The notes below the pieces were generated by a model. The model saw only the letters and a list, made by a program, of their open reading frames with translations. It was not told the origin of the DNA and did no database searches. The position numbers were made by a program, and so were the translations under genes. Of a DNA stretch of 64,000 nucleotides, positions 21,141 to 37,251 are shown in pieces. The stretch lies in assembly GCA_050084515.1 (NCBI GenBank), contig CM114274.1:10168001-10232000 (forward strand). The letters are read 5' to 3'. The first letter of the stretch is position 1; each line of letters opens with the position of its first letter. The DNA comes from Blasia pusilla. Taxonomy: Eukaryota; Marchantiophyta; Marchantiopsida; Blasiales.

Positions 21141-21497
21141 CTACTCAACCGATGTCGTAATCGCACATGCGCGTGCCATAGCACTATCCGTCGCATGCTC
21201 TAGCTGGACTCTGATAACTATCTCCTCTCGAGTCATATATTGCGTGGGTAACACGCCCCCAAACGAGGTCTGTATCTTGAAGGGACAAGGCTCAATGTTG
21301 GCCTTCCGTAACCCCAACGCAAAACACGCCGCCTTCCCTAACATCAAGGGTAAATGCACTCCCGAATCAAGTAGGACGCGTTGAGGATGGTACACTAACC
21401 CTATCGGACTAACCAAGCGAAATACTCCAGCTCGGTTATCCAATAACATCAGGCCACGTGTCAGCATGGCCCGCTCTATGGTTGGTTGAGCTGGCAT
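21141..21497 (-). pseudogene. Gypsy copy 2 aspartic protease
   Basis: The frame reads YHPQRVLLDSGVHLPLMLGK, with the active-site Asp in LLDSG at about residue 44 of the frame, then a QIQTS-type strand (FKIQTSFGG). Retroviral-type proteases work as dimers, each giving one D(S/T)G. Copy 3 has the same region inside 50406-51758. The frame is cut upstream by the CACTA end at 21499. Confidence 0.85.
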
Positions 21498-21498
21498 A

Positions 21499-24059
<2,561 letters not shown>

Positions 24060-25860
24060 TAGGATAGTAGGATTAATTCTTCTTAAAGGTGCTCTTGGTT
24101 CTAGCAAGAAATTTTTTTATTAACTTCAAGTGCAAATATTGGAAGTCTGAACAATATTTTCTATGTCTTACTGCTACCATCAATATGGCAATTATATAAC
24201 TACATGTTGAAACTAGAATTTTCCACTCAATCTTTAAAATACCATTTTTTGGTGACAAACCTCATATGCATATATTATTAGATACACATATAAGATTGAG
24301 AAATTCCAATATTATCGTTGTTGATGAATGTTCAATGCTAATACCTTGTCTACTAAAGATTTTTGCTATGACACTTAATTATATTACACCATGTTATGGC
24401 TACAATCCATTTACTACAAGGTTAGTTATCCTTATAGGGCAAATAGCCTAACTACCTCCAATGTCACATCTGTTAGGATAGATCGACGAGATCTAGTATA
24501 GCACCTTCAAAGATACTAGAGGACATCCTGAGGAGGTCAAGGATGACTTGCACAAGCCATATGTAACTTGAGAGAACAAGTTTCCCTTCGTTTTGGCTAA
24601 TTTGAAGCCATATTGAGGAACTTACTATTTTGGATGAGTTACCATTTTTATATAGTTGACTTTCTACTTTGGGAAGTGGCCCTTGCCTTGCTATAGCGGG
24701 TCAAGATCCAAGGAGGTGACCTACGAGCATAGGTTACCATGGAGAGAGCCTAGGAGAGGGAAGGGGATATACCCCCAAGAGAGAGAACTTGAGAGCGCAT
24801 TCTCTCTTTGTTGAACCTCTTGGCATGAGACAACGGAGCTATGGTCCTCCTTCCCTTGTGTGTGGAACCCGAGCCTTTCATTAGGAGAGTGGGTTTGGTT
24901 AGAGAGAGTGAGAGTTGTGCATATTTATGAGAGCTTGTGGTGAAGATACCTACTTGATTTATTAGAGATATTTTGGTATTTATTGTCTCGTTGTGTGGAT
25001 TCCATGAGTTAGCATGGGATCGTGTGTATTTGTATGTGCATTCGATGACAGCGATGTATATTGTGTAACAATCTATATGTGCACGACACCAATTATAGAT
25101 ATAATAGTTTATGTCATATTTGTTACTTATTATCTTTTCCATTTATGCACATTATTGAAATATTTGAGTTGTCTACGCCCATGAGATGCTTATAAGACCT
25201 CGAATTCTTACACTTTTTCAACTCTATTAGAAATCAATTAGTGATGCCTTCTCATGAGTATTTACATAAAATCTTGCATAGTTGTCACTAAAGACAATTA
25301 ATGCCCAAGAACTCAGACAAGATTGTACTATAATAATTTGCTCTCACTACTCATATGTTTAGCTCTTCAATACTATCTATACATATCAATCAATATTTTA
25401 TGGAATGCATCTACTATTCCAATACAAATTATAACAGATGCACCATCTACCCGAGTTAAGACCTCATTGTTGAAAGACAAGGACGTTCACTAGTTGCCAT
25501 TTTTTGTTGTTGGATGTAAAATCATGCTTACTTCAAATATTAATCTTAAACATCATGTTGTGAAATGGGGCTCAATGCATTAAGACAAAAGTATATTGCA
25601 AAGATGATGGTCTCACCTCAATAATTGTAAAGTTTAGTTCATCATTGTAACGATGAACAATTTCTCAACCTTGAGATACGCCTCTGGTTGTAAATACTAC
25701 ACGACAACATTTCCACTTACACTTGGTTTTGCCATGACCAATCACAAAATTCAAGGACTAATAGTATTTGGAATATTTTTATTAGTCTTGAGTTCTCCTT
25801 TTTCACTTGATCTATTTTATATCATGCTTCCATGGATATGCAATATATAATAGTTCTAGA
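24060..25860 (+). pseudogene. Decayed PIF1/Helitron-type DNA helicase
   Basis: Helicase motifs appear in the right order in short frames. At about 24073-24125, LILLKGALGSSKKFFY matches the Walker A region of PIF1-like helicases (family form GPGGTGKT.L). At about 24313-24345, NIIVVDECSML is Walker B (DE.SM). At about 24425-24470, VILIGQIA (stop) LPPMSH is the GD..QLPP motif. At about 25708-25770, FPLTLGFAMTNHKIQGL matches the late PIF1 motif (A.TIHK.QG). Between these the sequence is full of stops. In plants such fragments come mostly from Helitrons, rolling-circle transposons whose protein joins a Rep domain to this helicase. I cannot see a Rep motif or the CTRR end, so the Helitron origin is an inference. 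Confidence 0.65.
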
Positions 25861-28800
25861 TTTGTCAGTTCAACTATATTGATTTTGCCATATTTGGGTA
25901 GGAAGCTTAGTGCATGGCTCTTGTAGGATCGTTGTTTATGTTGTTTATTGCATATAATTTCTTCTCTTGAGACCACACAAAATAAAGAGGTAGAATCAAA
26001 GTAGAATAAACCTATGACATAGACATAACAAGTTCAACATGTTGGTTCAAGTGTATATCGATTATAAGCATGAGACAAATCCTCAAACAATCAAGAAAGA
26101 AGACTTGGAAGCATCTCAAGCTTAGGTAATTGTTATTCCTTTAGCGAGTCCTTTAGTCACTCTTCATTCTTCTCTTTTCTATCATACCATATCTCTATTT
26201 ATAAGCATGTAATAGTTCCCAAAAAAATTACATGGATTTCGCAAATACGATTCTCAACAATGTCTAGAGCATTTGAGAACCATATGCTCCTCGACTTTTT
26301 GAACCTACTAAGAACCAGATGAGGTTCTATGACAACCTTGGACTAATTCCATATTTTTGGGAGTATGGTATCATTGATCGTTAAATCACATAAGGAAATG
26401 CTTGGGATGAAAAGTTTCGTCTTCTCAACAGAGATGCACTAGCAATAAGTAATATTCATTCCTACTCTTCATTATCTTGATGTTATTCTCTCTGCTATAT
26501 ATCATCCTCTCTTCATAAGCATTTGTATTCGTATGCATACATTTTGAATACATGATGCATTTTCATGGTTCAAGAATCTAGAAGGAAGTACTAAGATGCA
26601 AAAATGTTTGTTCTTGCATTTGCATATGCTTTTAGGATCTTCTTAGCAAAGCTACATTCTTACATATCTTTTCTAATGCATTTCAGAGTAAGTCTTCCAT
26701 CAATGCATCAAAGAAACATCCTCATAGCCTCAAATCCAACATAAGTAACCATTGGTTTTCATGCAAGCGCTTCTTGTGATCCGCAACGTGACCAAGGTTC
26801 CCATGTTCCACCGCATATGTATACTAGTCGGGAGCTCGTGCAATGCATGGGAGTGAAGGGATTAATCAGGTTACACAAAAAATCTATTTCTTACTGTCCT
26901 TAGAGGTGGAAATATTTTCTTGCTGCCCGATTGCCACATTTCAAGCAAAGAGGTGTTTGCAAATCAAGAAGGCACTCTCCAATAATAATATAGATATCAA
27001 GGCATACTCTCCAAGCTAAGTGAGGTTGAAGATCAATGCTCCAACTTGAATGCATTCATTAGTATACTCTTCCGCCATCTTACTTCTCACTAAGGAGAAC
27101 AGAGTAGGCAATAGTAAGATCTCTGAATATAAGGAGAACCTCAAAGATGCTATAACTCTCTTTAAGGACTTCCTTCATGATAATCATGATCTTGTCATAG
27201 ATAACCCAAAGTTGCAATTGCAAGCAACAACTATACAATCCTTGCTTGTTGGTATATGATTCATGCATATGTTAGTACTGCGACTATCAAACATATGTAT
27301 AGGGATGACTCAGAGATTATTTTGGCAATGTGCTTAGTTGAGAACTCATTTGGTAGAAATTTGGGCAATGCAGTAGTAGGCTCTAGTTGAGTTGTCAAGT
27401 ATTCATACATTCCATCACATCAATAATCACATTCTATTAAAAACTTTAACTCTCCGAGTTGTTTCTTTTGGATTTTGTGCTAGCTCTCATACATATAACA
27501 TCTATTATCCTTTCTTGCATGCCATTTCCAACATTGTACAAAGTTAGATGTATTGGTGCACATTCACTTCTTCTGCAACATTTTTCGTGCTTACTACTCT
27601 AAGCACCTACCTCAATATCTCTAGGCAGAGTTATAACACAACATAACTATGCCTAGAGATATTGAGGTATATGGATTGACTCGAATCTAAATAATTTCTC
27701 CAAAATGTTCTTATAGAAAATATGACTATTATGGGCCCAAATATAATGACTTTTTTTAGGCATTTGTAAGTGTGCCACAATATCCCTTGAGACGTACTCT
27801 TCTCTGAACACATCTAGTGCTATGGTATGAACCCAAATAAATATTTTTATTTTTATTTTTAGTGCTTTCCAAGTCTTTAGAGTCTTCTAAGCGTGTCACA
27901 ACGCCCTTCTCTCAATATTGGCAATGCAATCCTAAATATTGCCTCAAGTACCAAAGTGATAGGTGCCTGTGGTACACTAGTTAACATTTGTTTGGCAATT
28001 TTCTTGTGCAAGACTTCGTGTTTGCTTGGAGTAAACTTACTGTTGTCCAATAATGAAGCTCGTCAATTGACTTCATGAGGATGATATAAAACTCTGAAGT
28101 GCCCGCTATATGTGAGTTACGACCATGCTTCTTACATTCATCGAGTGATTCTTTCAGATCGTTGAGAAATACTCTTATTGAGGATAGTCTAAATTTGCAA
28201 ACTATGGGTTGACCATGTCCTATAGATTTCTCCAAGTTTTTCCTTGACATGAATTGAAGAAAATGTCACCGCAAAAGGCATGCCTTGTATTTTCCTCATG
28301 CATATATAATTTTCTTTCATGTGATCTATGCCCGCTATTTTGATAAAGCACCGTCTTTCTCATTTCCCTAAATTGCCTTCTTAAAAACATATTTTAAGTT
28401 AGGATTGTCCACATGCTTGAAGAGCTTCTTCATAATAAGATTTTTTTTTCCTTCTACAAAAGGTGTGACACATTTTGTAGAAATTCGACTACTAAATTCT
28501 TTCGGAGCAATCCCACCAAAGTTCAAGTGGATCAGTTTGCCAATATACGCATGAGCCATGATTTTGACCCCATACTTAATATTCGAATTCAATAGATGAT
28601 TAATACATGTAAAATATGTATAGATAAAAATCAATACTACTAACATAAGACAAACTTACAGGAGGAATCTCCTCGGGGTGACACTTTTCCTTTCAAGTCA
28701 TGGATGCAAGTGACACGAGTCCTTTTAAGAAATTTTTTTAAGGCAATGAGGGGGTAGTTAAGTTGAGGGAAGAGATAATGTATGACAAGGGGAGGGAGGA

Positions 28801-29340
28801 TCTTTAAATTCATAATTTCAGGCCTTTTAGGAGTAGAGGTTAATTTTCTTAATTTTTTCAAATTGTTATCTTATCAAAATCATTTGGGGGATTAGATTAA
28901 AAAAACTCATCCACATTAAGTTTTCACAATTTCTTAATTCCTTTAAAATTTAGAATTGTAAGATTTTGACTATTATTATGGTAGGGAAATTGTATTTCAA
29001 AACAACAATTATGAAAGGAAAATATTCAGAAAGCCAAGAAGATGTAAAAATGGTATTTCCATAAATTTTCACACGCTTATATATATATATATATATACAA
29101 TTTTTATTATAAAGTTTTATTTGTATTTTAAAGAACGAAAAATAAACTAAAAAATGGGCCATGAAAAAAGGAATTAATCGAGTACGTGAAAGAAGACCCT
29201 GGACAAAGAAAAGGGGCACGCCCCTGCAGGCTATTAAAAGTGTATCGCACGGGTATCTTAGATGTCCTATATTACTTCTTCGGGCCATAATACCGCCTCA
29301 TAAAAACCTCCAAAAACATGTAAAAGAACATAATTCGTAC
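25861..29340. other. AT-rich intergenic DNA
   Basis: Only short frames are present. There is an (AT)n run at about 29079-29096. I recognise no gene, RNA or element here. Confidence 0.5.
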
Positions 29341-30290
29341 TAGACGGTGCCCGTGCGAAAAACATCCGAATTGTAACCCGCCACAGGAAAAATACGAGCT
29401 AAACGAATGCTATTGGCCCAAAAAGACACGTGGCGTGGCACTCTCGGACGGGAAAGGAGATGCCGGCGAGAGCGAAAAGTGCTCTTGGGGGTGGATAATC
29501 GGAGTCGGAAAGGGAGTTCATGTGACCGATCTTCCGATCCTCACGTTGTCCGTTTCCGTGCCGCGCGGCGTCACCGGAGACTGCTTGCGGAGCCGTGACG
29601 CGCTCGCTTTGGTCGGATTATCCAAAGGAGGGCGCGAGATTCTTGGGAGATTCCTGAATGGAGTGTGGTTGGTAGGGTTCTGTGATTCGCTGTGGAATTG
29701 TGCGCAATTGGACGGGGGTGACAGGATTGTCGGAGGGGAGCATGAACAGCAGCGGAGAAGCAGTTCACGGGGCCGATCTGAGCGCAATTCTGTGGTGTGG
29801 AACCTTTGTCGCTGTCTGTTTCGGAGCCCTCCCTGCCTGCAGCTTCGCTACGTTCTGTGGAGAAGTATGAAGCGCATGGAGCGCATCAGAATTGAAGTGA
29901 GAGCGCCGGAGCGGTGATCTGGATTGGGAGGATTTACCCGGTAGTGCACAATTGGCGATTCCGCGCTCACAGAGATGGAGGAAGCTCTGAGGCTGTGCGG
30001 AGGATTTTGAAGGGGCTGTTAGGGTGATTTGCTGCGAAAGTTTGCACAATTGGAATCTTTATCACCATTTGGCGGGCGAGAGGGAAGGAGATGGAGGATT
30101 TCCGACACTGCAAGAGGGTTGCGGTGAGAGAGCAGGAGAATTGCTGACTGATCGTGAGCCGTTTCCGTCGTTTGCAGCGAATTCCTTCGTCAGGTCAGGT
30201 GAGAACGTACGGGAGATTTGAAGAAAGACAGGATTGGGCTGCGCGACAGGAGAGAAACTGGGAAAGCGGAAGAAACAGAGGGAGGGAGCG
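29341..30290 (+). promoter_or_regulatory. Promoter and 5' leader region of ALG1
   Basis: Composition changes from AT-rich to GC-rich near 29340. A G-box CACGTG lies at 29427-29432 (GACACGTGGCG), a GGCCCA site-II type element at 29415-29420 and an ATTGG (inverse CCAAT) box at about 29412-29416. These are common in promoters of plant housekeeping genes. The start of transcription cannot be fixed from the sequence; open frames between 29435 and 29917 look like leader or promoter DNA. Confidence 0.5.
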
Positions 30291-33200
30291 ATGAGAGGGA
30301 GGGCGGCAGTGGTGGTACTGGGCGACATAGGCCGGTGCCCACGGATGCAGTATCATGCCCTATCTCTTTCCAAACAGGTACAAGCTGATCTGTGAAATTT
30401 AGCAAGAATCGTCGTGCGAGGAAATTCTTGCTCGAGACTAGTCTGAAGGGCCGTTTGGATGAGGACTGTAGGGCTTGGTCTGTCATGAATTAATTGTTCA
30501 AATTTAGCGAGAATTCAGCGGTCGCCCACAAATGTCTGCAGACTTGCGAGTTTTGAAAGACTCACTCTCGATGGCTGCCTGTGGTTTTGACAGGCCGGAC
30601 TTGAAGTCGATGTGGTTGCTTTTTCAGGTACGTGACTAACTAATTCGCCGGTCTCTGTCCCCTTTTGGAACTACTGCGATTGTCAAAGTTTCTGCGGTTG
30701 CCTCGAACCCAAAAATTAGTAATCGTAATCCTTTCAACCTGGTCATACGAGCTAAGAAGAAGAAAGTGATGGCTTGTGTGGCGCAATGAGTCTGATGCTA
30801 CGTAGAGTTCGACGAGTCTTTTATCCGTTCATTGGAAAACCTACATCCCCAAGGGTTTTGATGACTTTGGATTACCACTGCGAAATACAGGGACTGAGCC
30901 ACATGCAGCAGTCCTGGAAGACCCACACATTCATCTTCATCTCATGGTAAGCAGTTCTTTCCAAGAGGCTGCCTTTGATGGTGTCGTAGGGTTCACAAAT
31001 GTGTCGCCTATTCATACAACATACGGTATTTCACCTTCATTTCAACTGTTCCAAAATTTAATGCTGATCCCAAGGTTTTGTCCAGAATTCACCTTTTCCT
31101 CCAGGCTTACCCAGAGCATTATATTTGTTATTGTTACCGTTTAAAGTGCTCCTTCAAATTTTGATGCTCTTCTGGGTCGTCTGCGTACAAATACCAGCAC
31201 CAGATTTCTTCTTGGTACAGGTATGTTCAATGTCTGAAACTCACATGCTTGCCAGTGTTTTGGATGTTCGGAAAATTAGTTGCAGAAGTGTTGTGTGTCT
31301 GAAACTTTTGCTCGTGGAAAGAATGTGCTTGTATCACTACGGATTGAATTAATCCAGAACAGTAAGCTCTCCCTTTGATAGGATACCCTTGGTTGCAGGG
31401 ATTGTCTGAACCATCAATTTGAAGGGATGCCTTCCTAGAGAGAGATAATCACAGATGAAATAAGGAGGTGTTGGATTCTTTGAAAGGTAATTAAGGTTAC
31501 ATACTTGACTCTGCAGAATCCTCCTTCAATCCCCACGTTGATTGTCATCAAGTGGACTTGCTGGATCCGCAAGGCAGGCTTTGTGATTGATTGGCACAAT
31601 TTCGGCTACACTCTGCTAGGCTTAAACCTTGGTCCCAACCATCTTCTCGTGAAGATCCATTTCTGGTAAGAGTTTTGGTGAGGCTGCAACTACCAGATTG
31701 GCAATTCTGGGCTCATTCTTTTGACTGAATGAAGTATAAGAATAACTTATCTCGTCTACAACAGCTTTCATCTCTTATAAAGATTCAGATGCACAGTATA
31801 TTAGATAAGTTTTCTAGAGGATGTAGGTGCTCCTTGCTCATCTCCAACTCTTCTAACCTCTGTCTTTGCATGGAAAGATGTTGTCAAGACACTGGTGAGG
31901 TTGTTTGGTTGTGTATAGATCCTCTCCCTGAAAAATGCACATGTGGTTTTGACTTTCCTTTGAATGCGGGGTTCCTGACTTGCAGGTATGAGCAACGCTA
32001 TGGAAAGATGGCTGATGGGTACTTGTGTGTCACCAAAGCTATGCAGCATGAACTTTCACAAAATTGGGGCATAAGGTAAAAGCTTAGGCTGGAAGATTCA
32101 TTGTATGAGTTAGGGAGTGCTTGTGAGCAGTTATTTCTCTGTCTGGGAGTTTTAAATCCTTAAGGTAGTAGCGTTGCATCCTCAGTGAAATATCCACACA
32201 GAGACAGGTCCTAGGTGGACGTCAGTCTCACTGTGAAGATGTTCTCTCGCCTGAAATTTGAAGGCCTGCCACAATTATGGGTTGCAATGCTTCTCGCATA
32301 TGATCAATACTTTAAGGGGAACTGACTTTTGATAAGGAAATAAAGGAAAACAGTGGGTTAAATTTTCAATGGATCAACTGGAGTAGAAATATTTCCCTAC
32401 CATGTTTCTGGGTTGGCCTGATTGCTCTTTTGCTCTCTCTTTTGCCATAGGTCCACTGTTGTCTATGACCGGTCTCCTGAATTCTTCCGGCCTATATCAC
32501 TGCAGGAGAAACACGAGGTATTTTCTTGGAATTTGGAAATCAGGAAAGGAAGAGTTTCCATGAATTCTTACTCCACTATCCGAAATTTTACATTGTATAA
32601 GAAGTTTTAATTTTACAACCTCTTATCTTGCTGGAACTTTCCAAAAATCCAAAAGTTTGTGTGTGTGTGTTCTTCTAAAGCCAATATATTTGGTTCTGTT
32701 GTATTTATATTTCAGGTTTTGTGTCGGCTGCACAAAGAGTTGACTACGCCTTTGGGAAGCAAAGATTGTTGTAGTGAGGAACCTGGTGATGGTACTTCTC
32801 TGTGTGACTCGAGTCTCAGCAAAAGTGCTGATAGCATTAGTGAGAGTAGAGGATTTATTCAGGGAGATTATGTAGTGCCAAATGTGCACCACACTCTATT
32901 CACAAGCCACACAATGGTGGAAGGCATCGAAGGAGATACTGCAGAGATTATGGAGGATGATTTATATTCGTATCGTGAGGGCCGGCCAGCTCTTATTGTG
33001 AGCAGCACTAGCTGGTATGTGTGTAGTGATGCACACCCTTCTTCCCAAATCCCCTTGAAACATTCCATACCCTTCATCCTAGGTACTCTGTAGGTGATTG
33101 GTGAACTCGATGAGGTTGTCAAAATCTGAATGTGGAGTAATTGCACTTGCAGGACAGCAGATGAGGACTTCAACATCCTTTTGGAAGCAGCGCTCATGTA

Positions 33201-34894
33201 TGATCGGCGAGTTGCAGCCCTTCTCGGAGAGAGTGATACAGCACTTGAGAATGGAGCTGTGTATGGTCAATCAAAGTCAAGTTCAAGCAGTCTATTTCCA
33301 CGACTACTGATAGTTGTCACAGGTATGCTTAACTGCTGTTACTTGGATTTTGATGAAATGTATCAGAGCTCATTCTCTAGTACATTTTTTCTTTACTTTG
33401 GGCAAAACGATCAAATGGAGTTTTTTGAAATTGTATAACACAGTGAAAGGAAATCTTTTGCTTAGCTTTTAGGCAGCTGCATGTTTTGACAACATTGAGT
33501 AGTTTTTATCGATCAGGGAAAGGTCCAATGCGAGGACTGTATGAAGAGAGGATACAAAAGATGCGTTTGCGGCGTGTGGCATTTCGTACCATGTGGGTGA
33601 CTGCAGAAGACTATCCACTCCTTCTTGGTATTCAGCAATCTCTATACCCTTCAAGCTTAAATGACAGGAGATTGTTCGGGAAATCAAACTAAGATGTTAT
33701 TTCACTCACCTTTTATAAGCATACATAATATTGTATGGGGCAGAAAGTAGTACAAGAAGCCAGAGTCTTGTCATCTAAAATAAAATTTCATACCTGGGGT
33801 TTGGTCCTGTATCTGACTGTAGTTTAGCTTTGTTTCAGGGTCAGCTGATCTTGGTGTTTGCCTTCACACATCGTCTTCGGGGCTAGATCTACCTATGAAG
33901 GTAAGGTAGCAAAGAGCAGCTCTAGGCCTATGGTAGTGCAGTCCTTGTGATATCATCCTCATGTATTTGGTGTGATGCGGTATTCCAGTAGGGACGAGAT
34001 GCCTCTGATTCTCTGTTTCCACATTGAGACTGCAGTTTTTTTTGAGGTTTCTGAGTTGAAATTTATGAGAGCTTGCTTGAGTGTACTTTATGTCTTCAAA
34101 CTTTATGTAAATCTTGGATTCAATTTGTGTCAGGTTGTGGATATGTTCGGGTGTGGGCTTCCAGTTTGTGCTGCTTCTTATTCATGGTAGGCGTCTCTAC
34201 CCCATAAAGTCACTATTGAGATGGCTTCAAGATCTCTCTTTCAGAGGGTTTTGACTTTGGCCACTCCTGGACTGACACAGTATTTTATGAACAGTATTGA
34301 CGAACTGGTGAAGGATCGTAAGAATGGTCTTCTGTTCTCCTCATCTTCAGAGCTTGCGGATCAATTGCTGGTATGCCTACTACTTTCAATGAGGTGTATT
34401 TGTGCCGGATGGCTAATTTTGCTTTCAGAAATAGGTCCTCTTGCTTGGTTTCTTTATCCAAGACCCCAAAATGTTTATTACTTTCGTCTTCAAACCTGGA
34501 CATGTTATGTAGCTTGTTGAATTAAGAAGAAATGCCATTTCTTCTGACAAGGTTCCCTAGGGCATACTCTACTTTCTTTTTTCCCCCCTTGAGTTCCTTC
34601 TGAACACTGCAATGTTAAATTGTCAGGATCTGTTCAAGGGGTTCCCTGTCGCATGTGATCTGCTTAGCACTCTTAGAGGAGGAGCTGAAACATCAGGTTC
34701 ATCAGCGCGATGGAATGACGAGTGGGGAGAACATGTTTTGCCTCTCATTACAAAGGTAATTACCTCTCCCAAGTTGCCGCATCTAGATGGTTTGCACCTT
34801 CCTGACCGTTTATGTTGGATACATTGACTGAAATTCTCAAGGGTGTGCTTTCATTCTACAGATTGCTGAAATGCGCGCTAAGGTCAAGAGTTGA
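30291..34894 (+). CDS. ALG1: Chitobiosyldiphosphodolichol beta-mannosyltransferase, 15 exons
   Basis: ALG1 adds the first mannose to GlcNAc2-PP-dolichol on the cytosolic face of the ER, an essential early step of N-glycosylation (GDP-mannose donor, family GT33). Exons: 30291-30377, 30594-30627, 30891-30946, 31086-31220, 31517-31665, 31986-32075, 32451-32517, 32716-33014, 33153-33322, 33517-33627, 33839-33900, 34134-34186, 34295-34370, 34627-34755, 34862-34894. All introns are GT-AG and the phases join into 1551 bases, 516 residues, close to the plant length. Residues 1-29 hold VVVLGDIGRCPRMQYHAL. A membrane segment lies at 67-93. VIDWHNFGYTLLG is at 127-139, and GLDLPMKVVDMFGCGLPVC, the family signature near the active site, at 414-432. 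The exon 4 acceptor (31085) is chosen by frame and homology and is the least certain. An AATAAA at 35145 may serve polyadenylation. No damage is seen. Confidence 0.95.
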
Positions 34895-37009
34895 AGTTTG
34901 CAACACAGAGGAATCTCTGAACAGGGTTGGACAGGGATCAGTATGGGCCGTAGTCGAGAAGCTTCTTGAATTTAGACCAACCTTGTTGGATTGGCTTCCC
35001 CAAACTGCATCTCCACTATGCCCACTCAGCAGACTTGTGGATACATCTTGATGGGTGGCTACATGGTCCAATTTCAGTTATTCTTCTTTCCCAATTGAAG
35101 AATAGGAAGGAAGGAATTGGACTTCATGAAACTGGCTCACATGCAATAAAAGGAAGCAGGTCTTTGAGGGATATCACAGGCCCGCAGCTGTTACATTCCT
35201 TCGAGTTTGTGATACAAGATGTATTGGATGTTTTTCTCATTTTCCCCCTGGATAAAGGTTCCATTTGAGCAGAAGAGAATGACAGCTTCTCAATTCATTT
35301 TCAAACAGGCTAAGGCGGAGGCTACAGATGTTGTCTTGACTCAAATGACTGCTCACTCCAACATCTGAGGTTTGTTGATGATGTTGTGTGGAGTTCCACG
35401 AAACATGGAATCCTTCAGGACCCTGGTAGACCATTAGTTAGTGACTGGTCTACTTACTTGGATTTGGGAATTCTAGTTACAAGCTCAATTCCATAGGGTT
35501 GTGCTGGGCAGGCACTGACCCACTCCCTGTGTATTTAAATTTACATCTAGTGCCGTTCAGGTTATTTGCAAAATAATACCCCTGGTTCACTCATGCACTT
35601 GACTGCCAAGTGCACACTATCCTATGTCTAACTTGTTATTGTTTTTCTTTGTTCGTTGTCCCTCGTGTGTAGATATACGTGTGTCCCAACTCTAAGGGCT
35701 GTACAAATTATTGACTGGTCATCTAACTCACGTTACATATGATGTATTTTCTATCTGCCTTTCGAGGCTGCATTTCTCCTCAAAGCATGGGTCATTAATT
35801 TAGAGTGGAATTTCAACAAAGGGAAGTTTCTTTGCTACACTGCGGTTTACGGAGGGAACCCTTTCTCATCTTAGTACACCCATAGTCTCCCCCCGCCCAT
35901 TTTGATCATGATGTCTTTTGCTCTCAAATTTGCACTAGAACATTTCATAGAGTTCTCAAGCTTGTTTGTTTGATGTCATCCATTGTGCTTATGGACACAA
36001 ATTAAATTAGTTTTTTCTTTTACAATGAGATCATTATTGAATACTAACATTTTATAGAGTTTATTTGTAATTGGGTGTTGTTAAATATATGTTGAATAGA
36101 AGGGAGTGCAGGCCGAAGGGCAAAGGGAAGAGCAGGAATGTAGTGGGGAAAATGCATGTCCGATTAAATCATTGTTCATAAGTTCATAGACGCCAAGAGC
36201 AATTTTATAAGAATATAAATTTATGAATTCTATCTAATTAAATTTATGACTTCTATATAGTAGACAAATATAACGAGTAGAAGGGTTACGCTTTTGTACT
36301 TTCTTGGCCAAATGTGGTTATGTTTCGCTCCACATTACGGGCTTCATTGTTCCCTCGGAGATGAAATTTATGTAACGCCAGATGCCTACTCATTGTACTT
36401 GAATATTTGAGGTGTAATTTATTATGTAGATAGTGCCTCTCCCAAAACCTCATGATAGATGTAGAGCCATTTTGAAAATGGACCATTGTGGAGGTTCCAC
36501 TTCATCAAAACATACCACCTGCCATGTCTTCAATAGATTGAGGACCTTAAACAAATTGTCAATCTGGAAAATGTTCACTAAAGAAGGTGACAACATGATT
36601 GAATGTTTTTCCATAACAAAATCATTGATGTTGTTATGTAGTGAGGTTGAATGCATTACATTCCATCTAAGGTATGATGAACTAGTCGACTCGTCCATTT
36701 CAGGAATGGGCTTTCACTTGCAATTACTTTCTTGTATGGTAGAGAATGTGTCCTTACCATTACCCTGGCTAAGATGTTTTTTTAATGTTGGTAAAGTAGC
36801 TCATACGAAGATCAAACTTAAATTGTTTTTTTTACTTGGACTTTGAATTTTATTGGGCTTTTAAATCCTCCTTATTTTTTTGTCAAGTCAATGGATTCTC
36901 CATCCCATTATGCAAGTTTTTTTTGGCTTTCATAAGCATACTAAAAGCTTATATGAACACTAGACTTCAAGTCCAAGAAAAAAATCTTTTAACAACCTTT
37001 ATGACTGAG
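34895..37009. other. ALG1 3' flank and intergenic DNA
   Basis: The first few hundred bases are likely 3' UTR. A frame at about 36433-36740 contains TLNKLSIWKMFTKEGDNMIE, which resembles part of a copia gag; this is weak and not called as a gene. Nothing else is recognised. Confidence 0.4.
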
Positions 37010-37251
37010 GGTTATTCCATTTTCCTTGGTTCAAGAAAGCATCTCCCAACAACCATTGGGAATAAGAGTTATGACATTGTCCTCCTAACAAGTAACGTGC
37101 AACAAGAATCCAAGAATCCTAAAAATGCAGGGTTATTCCATTTTCCTTGGTTCAAGAAAGCATCTCCCAACAACCATTGGGAATAAGAGTTATGACATTG
37201 TCCTCCTAACAAGTAACGTGCAACAAGAATCCAAGAATCCTAAAAATGCAG
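37010..37251. repeat. Perfect 121-bp tandem duplication
   Basis: Units 37010-37130 and 37131-37251 appear identical base for base by eye. The unit starts GGTTATTCCATTTTCC and ends CTAAAAATGCAG. The lack of differences points to a recent duplication, or to an assembly artefact. Confidence 0.95.

Larger units (their letters stand above)
19054..21498 (-). mobile_element. Ty3/gypsy copy 2, 5' half (protease, methyltransferase, start of RT)
   Basis: On the minus strand from 21498: aspartic protease, linker, C5 methyltransferase, linker and the first ~115 residues of RT, ending exactly at the copia duplication. The continuation is 6010-7827 on the plus strand. At 21498 the protease region is cut by the CACTA terminus; gag of this copy is not found in the window. 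Confidence 0.92.

Noticed and set aside
29435-29917. 160-codon plus-strand frame before ALG1
   Set aside because: GC-rich leader or promoter DNA; no known domain, competing frames on both strands, and it ends well before the ALG1 start.
36433-36846. Possible copia gag fragment
   Set aside because: One short phrase resembles gag but the rest does not, and no LTR or pol is nearby.
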